The translations under genes were made by a program, and so were the position numbers. From NCBI GenBank assembly GCA_910588415.1, contig CAJUPK010000090.1:1-10059 (forward strand): 10,059 nt of DNA. The letters are read 5' to 3'. Source of the stretch: an uncultured Oscillospiraceae bacterium. Its GTDB lineage: Bacteria > Bacillota > Clostridia > Oscillospirales > Acutalibacteraceae. Below, in pieces: positions 1-5,976 of this stretch; position 1 is the first letter of the stretch; every line of letters begins with the position of its first letter. The notes beneath the pieces were generated by a model. That model did not search any database, was not told the origin of the DNA, and saw nothing but the letters and a program-made list of their open reading frames with translations.

Positions 1-774
1 ATGTTCAATATTTTATGTGTGGGAGACGTGGTGGGCAGCATTGGCTGTGATTTCCTGCGGGAAAAGCTGCCTGGCCTGAAACGGCTGAAGGCTGTGGACT
101 TCTGTATTGTCAACGGAGAGAACTCCGCGGACGGAAACGGCGTCACCCGGGGCTCTTTGCAGCACCTGCTGGACAGCGGCGCGGATGTGGTGACCACTGG
201 CAACCACAGCTTTCGCCGCAAGGAGAGCTATCCCTTGTACGACAGCTGCGAGTACCTGCTGCGCCCTGCCAATTTTCCTAGCAAAGCCCCGGGCCATGGC
301 CTTTATATTGCCGACTTGGGCCGGGTACAGGTGGCGGTCATCAACCTGATGGGGACCGTGTACCTGGAGAGCCTGCGCTCTCCCTTCGAAACCCTGGATG
401 AGCTGCTGGCCACTCCCGGCCTGCCCCGGCTGCGGGTGGTGGATTTCCACGCGGAGGCCACAGGGGAAAAACGGGCCCTGGGCTTCTATGCCGACGGCCG
501 GGTGACCGCCCTGTTCGGCACCCACACCCACGTGCCCACTGCCGACGCCTGCCTGCTGCCCCAGGGCACAGGCTATATTACGGACGCGGGCATGACAGGC
601 ACCATTGACTCGGTGCTGGGGGTGAAGCCGGAGATCATCATTGGCAGGTATGTCACCAAAATGCCCGCCCGGTTTGACCTGGCCAAAGGCCCCTGCAAGC
701 TGGACTGCGTGCTCTTTACTGTGGACGAGGCCACGGGCAGATGCGCCCATGTGGAGAGGTTTACTATCAGCTGA
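1..774 (+). CDS. ymdB: YmdB-family metallophosphoesterase (2',3'-cyclic nucleotide phosphodiesterase type)
   Basis: This 257-residue protein matches the YmdB/TIGR00282 family along its whole length; family members are about 260 residues. Every expected metal-site motif is visible: GDVVG with Asp9, NGEN with Glu40 and Asn41, GNH with Asn68 and His69, DFHAE with His150, and GTHTH with His175 and His177. The conserved LRPANFP stretch (residues 87-93) and the ITDAGMTG stretch are also present. In B. subtilis YmdB is a cytosolic dinuclear-metal phosphodiesterase that affects biofilm formation and motility, and its gene lies next to rny (RNase Y). A similar upstream neighbour is possible here but lies outside the window. 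The ATG at base 1 gives the normal family N-terminus, so the gene looks complete, although its ribosome binding site cannot be seen. One small deviation is GNHSFRRKE where many homologues have GNHTWDKKE. Family assignment is very secure; the exact substrate is inferred. Confidence 0.93.
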   Translation: MFNILCVGDVVGSIGCDFLREKLPGLKRLKAVDFCIVNGENSADGNGVTRGSLQHLLDSGADVVTTGNHSFRRKESYPLYDSCEYLLRPANFPSKAPGHGLYIADLGRVQVAVINLMGTVYLESLRSPFETLDELLATPGLPRLRVVDFHAEATGEKRALGFYADGRVTALFGTHTHVPTADACLLPQGTGYITDAGMTGTIDSVLGVKPEIIIGRYVTKMPARFDLAKGPCKLDCVLFTVDEATGRCAHVERFTIS

Positions 775-889
775 CGGCACGGCAGGCAGGATTAGGACTA
801 AAGACCCCGGTACCCATAGAGTCCAAGAGGCGGCGAATACGGGTAGAGTAAACGATGGAAGCTTACTTGTATAATAGCGCAGCTGGATA

Positions 890-908
890 CGCCCTAGGCG
901 AAGTTTTT
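890..908 (+). terminator. Weak possible terminator after ymdB
   Basis: CGCC (890-893) and GGCG (897-900) form a 4-bp stem with a CTA loop. AAG and a run of five T (904-908) follow. The stem is short, so this is a weak candidate. Its position directly before the 910-938 promoter makes a terminator-then-promoter boundary plausible. Confidence 0.3.
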
Positions 909-909
909 C

Positions 910-938
910 TTGACACGCCAAAACAAATGTTCTATAAT
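910..938 (+). promoter_or_regulatory. Perfect consensus SigA promoter for the 276-residue protein gene
   Basis: TTGACA (910-915), a spacer of exactly 17 bases, and TATAAT (933-938) match the housekeeping sigma consensus at all 12 positions. Transcription should start near 945, giving an mRNA leader of about 43 bases. The ribosome binding site AGGGAGG (975-981) is 6 bases before the ATG at 988. An in-frame TTG at 910 would lengthen the protein, but it is part of the -35 box and cannot be a start for transcripts from this promoter. Confidence 0.85.
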
Positions 939-987
939 GGGAACAACAAGCTTGCCATGCCAAGAAAAATCCGCAGGGAGGTACCCT

Positions 988-1818
988 ATGCAAGCCTATG
1001 AGACCATGATTGAGACCGACCGCGCCCTTATTAAGGCAGGCGGTCCTCAGAAAATGACAGAGGCCCGGAAGCAGCAGGTGGCTGGGATACTGCTTTCCGC
1101 CCAAAGCACCGGGGACCAGGTCCAGCGGTATTCTGCTGGCGTGCGGCGCACCAGCCAGGGCAAGGGCGCCAGGCTCTACCCGGAGTGCTTTATACCGTCC
1201 TATCATGAGGGAAAAAAGCGGAAGACCCTCTTGAACCAGACCCCTAAAACCCAGATTTTTTTCGCCAATATGTATGAGCTGGAGCTGGTCCGGCTGCTCT
1301 GCCTGCTGGCCCCGGAGGACCAAAAGGTGATGGCCCTGCGGGACAGCGTTTTGGGCAGGCTGAAGACCACCTGCTTTGGCAGCCAGGATGACGGGGTGGG
1401 GGAGTGCTTTGATACCTCCCTGGTGGTCCTGCGGTTTCTGGGCACGGCCGCGCCAGGGGAGACGGGCTGGATACAGAGCCGCATGGAGAACTACCTCCGG
1501 CACAAGGACGACAGAAAGCGGCCCTGGTTCTCCCAGTGGTACTACTGGCTGTGCCTTTCCGAGATTCCCCTTTCCATAGCCGGGCCAGAGCTGGAACAGA
1601 ACCTGCCCCCCATGCTCCATTGGCTGTGTAACCGCAGCTTTGTCATGCACAGCGAGCAGGACCGCACGGTACACCCGGTGTGCGCCTGCCTGCTGCGCAA
1701 CGCGGTGGCCCGCTGCCCGGAGTATGCCTATATCAAGGACCGCAAGCCCTATATCAGTAAGAAGGACGGCCGCCTGTATATGGACATGCAGGCAGAGCCC
1801 AGCCAGAGTCCGGCCTGA
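988..1818 (+). CDS. Conserved-looking hypothetical protein, 276 residues, helical, Cys/Trp-rich
   Basis: I do not recognise the family. The start at 988 is supported by AGGGAGG 6 bases upstream and by the consensus promoter just before it. The protein has no signal peptide or clear membrane segment, so it is probably cytosolic. Residues 1-85 are polar and basic (GKKRKT at 75-80). Residues 90-250 look like a series of amphipathic helices rich in Leu. There are nine Cys (67, 105, 129, 140, 189, 214, 232, 234, 243) and a Trp/Tyr cluster in PWFSQWYYWLCL (179-190). A Gly/Asp-rich loop, GSQDDGVGECFD (131-142), separates two helical stretches, which is loosely reminiscent of alpha/alpha-barrel or solenoid proteins; that resemblance is speculative. 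Codon use resembles that of the neighbours, so it is very likely a real gene. It appears to be transcribed alone, since fakA downstream has its own promoter. Confidence 0.85.
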   Translation: MQAYETMIETDRALIKAGGPQKMTEARKQQVAGILLSAQSTGDQVQRYSAGVRRTSQGKGARLYPECFIPSYHEGKKRKTLLNQTPKTQIFFANMYELELVRLLCLLAPEDQKVMALRDSVLGRLKTTCFGSQDDGVGECFDTSLVVLRFLGTAAPGETGWIQSRMENYLRHKDDRKRPWFSQWYYWLCLSEIPLSIAGPELEQNLPPMLHWLCNRSFVMHSEQDRTVHPVCACLLRNAVARCPEYAYIKDRKPYISKKDGRLYMDMQAEPSQSPA

Positions 1819-1900
1819 CGCAAAATTCGGGGAGAGGGGCGAAAAATAAAAGGAACCGCAAAGGGGGCCGCGTTTTTTTCAACAAGTCCTAGGGGAATAC

Positions 1901-1929
1901 TTGTAATTTGTGCTCTTCTGTGTTACAAT
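1901..1929 (+). promoter_or_regulatory. SigA-type promoter with extended -10 for fakA
   Basis: TTGTAA (1901-1906), a 17-base spacer and TACAAT (1924-1929) fit a SigA promoter (4 of 6 and 5 of 6). TG at 1921-1922, one base before the -10 box, makes an extended -10. A T run at 1873-1879 just upstream may mark the end of the preceding transcript, although no good hairpin stem precedes it. Transcription would start near 1936, leaving a leader of about 139 bases before the fakA start. Confidence 0.65.
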
Positions 1930-1935
1930 ACCATA

Positions 1936-2062
1936 GAATGGATGCAGGTCTTGCAGAGACAGAGCAAGCCGCAGACTATGTGAGCAGTGCGGGCTCCTGT
2001 GGACCCGCTTTAACGCCGCTTTACGCCGCCGGGTCCGCCGGGCCGCGTACGCAAAGATAAGG
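1936..2062 (+). promoter_or_regulatory. Structured GC-rich leader of fakA with two competing hairpins
   Basis: A hairpin pairs 1989-1997 with 2001-2008 around a TGT loop (8 bp with C1994 bulged). The 3' arm GGACCCG (2001-2007) can instead pair perfectly with CGGGTCC (2030-2036), so the two structures exclude each other. Between them lies a short tandem repeat: CCGCTTTAACG (2005-2015), CCGCTTTACG (2016-2025), then CCGC again. No T tract follows, so classic transcription attenuation is not supported, and I could not match the leader to a known riboswitch class. The pairing is seen in the sequence; any regulatory role is inference. Confidence 0.35.
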
Positions 2063-2074
2063 ATGTGTTTCCCT

Positions 2075-3754
2075 ATGATTCAAGGCGCTCAGCTGAAAAA
2101 CGCCATTATCTCCGGCTCCAATAACATTGCGAAATACCGCAAGCAAGTCAATGACCTGAATATTTTCCCTGTGCCGGACGGCGACACAGGCTCTAATATG
2201 TCTATGACCATCGGCGCGGCTGTAGCCGAGCTGAAAAAACTTCCGGATACGGTTTCCGCCAGCGAGGTGGCTAAAAAGGCCGCCTCCGCCATGCTGCGGG
2301 GCGCCAGGGGCAACTCCGGCGTCATTCTCTCCCTGCTGTTCCGAGGCATTTCCAAAGGGCTGGAAGGGGTAGAGATGGCTGGCTCCAAAGAGCTGCTCCA
2401 CGCCCTGGACCTGGGTGTGGAGGAGGCCTACAAGGCAGTGACCCGTCCCACTGAGGGGACGATTCTCACCGTGGCCCGAGTGGCTGCAGAGCAGGGCCGG
2501 GAGGCGTTTAGCCACGGGGCGGAAGAGCCTGTGCGGGTGTGGGACGCTGTATGTATGGGAGCCGCCAAGGCTTTGGAGGAAACCCCGGAGCTGCTGCCAG
2601 TGCTGAAGCGGGCTGGCGTGGTGGACGCCGGCGGCCAGGGTCTGTGCCTGATTTTTGAAGGGATGCTCAGCGTGTTCCGGGGAGGCATTATCATTGAGTC
2701 AGGCATGTCCGAGGAGGAGCGGGCCCAGGAGACGGCCGAGTTCTTCCGCAGCGCTGCCGCGGAATTTGACAGTGAGATTACCTTTACCTACTGCACGGAA
2801 TTTGTGATCGGCCGGGACAGGGAGATCGTCAAAGATCCCCTGGACCTGCGGCTGCACCTGGAGACCATTGGCGACTGCGTGCTGGTGGCGGACGACGAGG
2901 AGATCATCAAGGTCCATGTCCATACCGAGGACCCGGGCGATGCCCTGCAGGCAGGTTTGCAGTATGGCCAGCTGCTGACCGTGAAGATTGAGAACATGAG
3001 GGAACAGCACCGCCAGCTGAATGCGGCCCAAACGCCCTCTTCCCAGGAGGCTGCGGCCCCCGCCCCTGTGCTGGAGCGACAGGAGCCAACAGAGGAGCTG
3101 GGATTTATCTCTGTGGCGGCAGGCGATGGCCTGAAGAGCCTGTTCCTAGAGCTGGGCTGCGCGGTGGTGGTCAGCGGCGGGCAGACCATGAACCCCAGCA
3201 CCGAGGACATTTTGCAGGCTGTGCTGGCCACTCCCGCGAAGAAAGTTTTTGTGCTGCCCAACAATAAGAATATTTTGATGGCCGCGGAGCAGACCATCCC
3301 CCTGGCGGAGGACCGGGAGGTAATTGTGCTGCCCACCAAGACCATCCCCCAGGGCCTGGCCGCCATGCTGGCCTTTGACCCGGACGCCTCTGCGCAGGAG
3401 AACCGGGAGTCCATGCTGGAAGCAGCGGGAAATGTGGACACAGGCCTGGTCACCTTTGCGGCCCGGGACTCTGAGTTTGGCAGCGAGGCCATTCGCCGGG
3501 GGGATATTCTGGGCCTGAAGAATGGCAAGCTCCACTATATTGAGAAGGACCCCATCTCCACCTGTGTGCGGGTGGCCCGGTCCCTCTCCACCAAGCAGAC
3601 CTCCTTTATCACCCTGATTTACGGCGAGGGTATCACCGCCGACCAGGCCCAAGAGGCCAAGCGGCAGCTCTCCGCCAAGGTCCACTCCGATGTGGAGATC
3701 AACCTGGTAGAGGGTGGCCAGCCTGTGTATTACTTCATTATTTCTGTAGAGTAA
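2075..3754 (+). CDS. fakA: Fatty acid kinase FakA / YloV family (DAK2 + DegV-like C-terminal domain)
   Basis: The protein has 559 residues, close to the usual length of about 550. Residues 1-200 form the DhaL/Dak2 ATP-binding domain, with FPVPDGDTGSN (Mg-binding Asp35 and Asp37), GARGNSG (76-82) and VVDAGGQGL (182-190). The middle domain carries Cys240 and the HVH pair His281/His283, matching the zinc site described for Staphylococcus aureus FakA. An Ala/Pro/Glu linker (about 317-341) leads to the C-terminal domain. FakA phosphorylates fatty acids held by FakB (DegV family) so that they can enter phospholipid synthesis; no fakB lies in the window. I chose ATG 2075 because AAGGA (2059-2063) is 11 bases upstream and the N-terminus fits homologues. 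The in-frame ATG at 2063, adding four residues, is possible but has a poorer ribosome site. The gene has its own promoter upstream and a terminator downstream. Confidence 0.92.
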   Translation: MIQGAQLKNAIISGSNNIAKYRKQVNDLNIFPVPDGDTGSNMSMTIGAAVAELKKLPDTVSASEVAKKAASAMLRGARGNSGVILSLLFRGISKGLEGVEMAGSKELLHALDLGVEEAYKAVTRPTEGTILTVARVAAEQGREAFSHGAEEPVRVWDAVCMGAAKALEETPELLPVLKRAGVVDAGGQGLCLIFEGMLSVFRGGIIIESGMSEEERAQETAEFFRSAAAEFDSEITFTYCTEFVIGRDREIVKDPLDLRLHLETIGDCVLVADDEEIIKVHVHTEDPGDALQAGLQYGQLLTVKIENMREQHRQLNAAQTPSSQEAAAPAPVLERQEPTEELGFISVAAGDGLKSLFLELGCAVVVSGGQTMNPSTEDILQAVLATPAKKVFVLPNNKNILMAAEQTIPLAEDREVIVLPTKTIPQGLAAMLAFDPDASAQENRESMLEAAGNVDTGLVTFAARDSEFGSEAIRRGDILGLKNGKLHYIEKDPISTCVRVARSLSTKQTSFITLIYGEGITADQAQEAKRQLSAKVHSDVEINLVEGGQPVYYFIISVE

Positions 3755-3763
3755 GAACCTGCC

Positions 3764-3808
3764 AAAAAAACAGGGAGGAGAAGGCCCGCTGGCCTTCTCC
3801 TGTTTTTT
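3764..3808 (+). terminator. Strong intrinsic terminator between fakA and recG
   Basis: AGGAGAAGGCC (3776-3786) pairs perfectly over 11 bp with 3791-3801 around a CGCT loop, followed by G and six T (3803-3808). A run of A (3764-3770) upstream can extend pairing with the T tract. It begins 10 bases after the fakA stop codon. Only 29 bases separate its end from the recG start, and no promoter is visible there. Confidence 0.9.
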
Positions 3809-3837
3809 CAGGAAACAGGGTCTTTTTAGGTGGTAGT

Positions 3838-5877
3838 ATGTCCTCGTTGTTTGCAATGGATATTCAAAAGTTAAAAGGCGTGGGCCAAAAGCGGGGCCAG
3901 CTCTTTGAAAAGCTGGGTGCGCCCACTGTGGGGGACCTGCTGCGCCTGTATCCCCGGGACTACCAGGACTGGACAGAGCGGCTTCCCATTGCCCAGGCCC
4001 CTTTGGGCGAGGTCTGCGTGGTGCGGGCAGAGGTGCTGCGGGTCCCCTCCCAGGTGCGCCTGCCAGGGGGAAAGCTGCTGTTTCGTACCACTGCCACGGA
4101 CGGGGAGACAGACATGCAGCTGACCTTTTTCAACAACCGGTATATTCCCAAACTGCTGGAGGAGGGCAGAACTTACCTGTTCCGGGGAAAAATGCAGCGG
4201 GTGAAGGGCAGCTCTGCCATGACCTCCCCGGAGTTTGTCCCGGAGGAGAGGGAGCAGGAGATTGTTCCCATCTACCCAGCCACAGCGGGACTGGGCTCCC
4301 GTGTGGTCGCCGGGGCTGTCCGGAACGCCCTGGCCCTTGTGCCAGAGGCCCCAGGGGACCCCTTGCCCCCTGCCCTGCGGGAAGAGTACCAGCTCTGCCA
4401 CCTGGGCTATGCCCTGGAGAACATCCACTTTCCCCGGTCCCAGACAGACCTGGAGATTGCCCGGCGGCGGCTGGTGTTTGAGGAGTTTCTGGTGCTGCAG
4501 CTGGGCCTGCTGCAGATTAAAAGCGGGCGGCGGGAGAAGAACCTGCACCCAGTCACAGGGGAATACCCGGAGGAGTTCGCGGAGCTGCTGCCCTTCCGGC
4601 TGACTGGGGCCCAGCAGCGGGCCATTGCCCAGGGGGTGCAGGACATGGCGGGGCTGTCTCCCATGAACCGGCTGGTGCAGGGGGATGTGGGCAGCGGCAA
4701 AACAGCTGTGGCGGCCGCCCTGTGCTGGACGGTGATCCAAGGGGGATGGCAGGCGGCTTTGATGGCCCCCACGGAGATTTTGGCTGCCCAGCACCACCAG
4801 TCCCTCTCCGCCCTGCTGGGGCCCGCAGGGGTGCGCTGCGCCCTGCTGACAGGCAGCCTGGGCGCGGCCAAGCGCCGGGAGCTGCTGGAGAGCCTGGCCG
4901 CCGGGGAGATCCATCTGGTCATTGGCACCCACGCCCTGATCAGCGAAAAGGTGGCTTTCCATGGCCTGGGCCTGGTCATCACCGACGAGCAGCACCGCTT
5001 TGGGGTCAACCAGCGGGTGGCTTTGGCCCAGAAAGGAGCCTCGCCCCACCTGCTGGTTATGAGCGCCACGCCTATCCCCCGCACCCTGGCGCTGATGGCC
5101 TATGGCGACCTGGATGTCTCTGTGCTGGATGAGCTGCCCCCAGGCCGCCAGACCATAGAGACCTATCTCATTGACTCCGCCAAGCGGGACAGGGCCTTCC
5201 GGTATGTGCAAAAGCACCTGGACCAGGGGCGGCAGGGGTATCTCATCTGCCCGCTGATTGAGGAGGGAGAGAGCGGCATGATGAGCGTGGACGCCTACGC
5301 CGAAACAGTACGCGGGGCCTTTCCCCACACAGCGGTGGGGGTGCTCCACGGCAAGATGAAGCCAGCCCAAAAGGAGCAGGTAATGGAGAAATTTGCCGCC
5401 GGGGATTTTGGACTGCTGGTGGCCACCACTGTGGTGGAGGTGGGGGTAGATGTGCCCAATGCCGCCATTATGCTTATTGAGAACGCCGAACGCTATGGCC
5501 TCTCCCAGCTGCACCAGCTGCGGGGGCGCATTGGCCGGGGCCAGTATCCCTCTACCTGCATTTTGATCTCGGACAACAGCAGCCCAGAGACTTTGGAACG
5601 GCTGCGGCTGTTTAAAAGCACGACCGATGGCTTTGCCATTGCGGATGCGGACCTGAAGCTGCGGGGGCCGGGAGATTTCTTCGGCCAGCGGCAGCACGGC
5701 CTGCCCCAGCTGAAGATTGCCAGCATGACCATGGACCTGGACCTGCTGCGCCAGGCCCAACGCTGTGCCCGGCGGCTGTTCCACAGCGGCGGCCTGGAGG
5801 GGGAGGAGTACCGGAAGCTCCGGGGGGAGATACAGCGGCTGTTCGCCAAAACAGGCGGCCAGCGGGTGGCCTTGTAG
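3838..5877 (+). CDS. recG: ATP-dependent DNA helicase RecG
   Basis: This is a 679-residue protein of normal RecG length. It acts on stalled replication forks and Holliday junctions in DNA repair and recombination. The N-terminal wedge/OB-fold region (about 1-240) begins with a helix-hairpin-helix-like LKGVGQKRG (12-20). The superfamily 2 helicase core follows: Walker A GDVGSGKT (282-289), Walker B DEQH (383-386), motif III SAT (409-411), and motif VI QLRGRIGRG (560-568). The RecG-specific C-terminal TRG region is present around GPGDFFGQRQHG (610-621). ATG 3838 is preferred because AGGTGG (3828-3833) lies 4 bases upstream; the later Met7 has no suitable site. The gene follows fakA by 83 bases across a strong terminator, so it may depend on read-through or on a promoter inside fakA. 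It ends at a strong shared terminator. Confidence 0.97.
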   Translation: MSSLFAMDIQKLKGVGQKRGQLFEKLGAPTVGDLLRLYPRDYQDWTERLPIAQAPLGEVCVVRAEVLRVPSQVRLPGGKLLFRTTATDGETDMQLTFFNNRYIPKLLEEGRTYLFRGKMQRVKGSSAMTSPEFVPEEREQEIVPIYPATAGLGSRVVAGAVRNALALVPEAPGDPLPPALREEYQLCHLGYALENIHFPRSQTDLEIARRRLVFEEFLVLQLGLLQIKSGRREKNLHPVTGEYPEEFAELLPFRLTGAQQRAIAQGVQDMAGLSPMNRLVQGDVGSGKTAVAAALCWTVIQGGWQAALMAPTEILAAQHHQSLSALLGPAGVRCALLTGSLGAAKRRELLESLAAGEIHLVIGTHALISEKVAFHGLGLVITDEQHRFGVNQRVALAQKGASPHLLVMSATPIPRTLALMAYGDLDVSVLDELPPGRQTIETYLIDSAKRDRAFRYVQKHLDQGRQGYLICPLIEEGESGMMSVDAYAETVRGAFPHTAVGVLHGKMKPAQKEQVMEKFAAGDFGLLVATTVVEVGVDVPNAAIMLIENAERYGLSQLHQLRGRIGRGQYPSTCILISDNSSPETLERLRLFKSTTDGFAIADADLKLRGPGDFFGQRQHGLPQLKIASMTMDLDLLRQAQRCARRLFHSGGLEGEEYRKLRGEIQRLFAKTGGQRVAL

Positions 5878-5906
5878 TCCCCAAAACCCAGAAAAGCCCA
5901 AACAGG

Positions 5907-5965
5907 AACCAGCCAGCACACCGGAGACATGCCGTCTTCCGGGCGCTGGCTGGTTTATCTTTTTT
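5907..5965 (+). terminator. Intrinsic terminator between convergent recG and anti-sigma gene
   Basis: AACCAGCCAGC (5907-5917) pairs perfectly with 5945-5955. Inside it, CCGGAGAC (5921-5928) pairs with 5934-5942, with T5937 bulged and an ATGCC loop. A T-rich tail (5954-5965) follows, which suits termination of recG. On the - strand the same hairpin lies downstream of the anti-sigma gene but has a poorer T tract (TTCCTGTTTGG), so it may act weakly in both directions. Confidence 0.88.
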
Positions 5966-5976
5966 ATAAAGTCTTT

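Noticed and set aside
828..862. Resemblance to a 16S rRNA segment (GGCGAA...CGGGT...GAGTAA)
   Set aside because: The likeness needs inserted bases, covers only about 25 positions and has no flanking rRNA sequence, so it is probably chance.
910..987. N-terminal extension of the 276-residue protein to a TTG start at 910
   Set aside because: The TTG is the first three bases of a perfect -35 box, so it would not be in the mRNA. The ATG at 988 has a strong ribosome site.
13..1674. Long antisense open frame (553 codons) on the - strand across ymdB and the hypothetical gene
   Set aside because: It lies opposite two genes supported by family motifs, promoter and ribosome sites. Its translation is rich in Gln, His, Gly and Leu, as expected from the reverse of GC-rich codons, and it has no recognisable motif.
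1830..1880. Possible terminator before the T run at 1873-1879
   Set aside because: Only a 3-bp GC stem could be found ahead of the T run, and longer pairing needs wobble pairs and a mismatch, so it is not reported as a feature.
3871..5919. Antisense open frame of 682 codons opposite recG
   Set aside because: recG is certain from its helicase motifs. The antisense product is a Gln/His/Leu/Pro-rich shadow caused by strong codon bias, with no domain.
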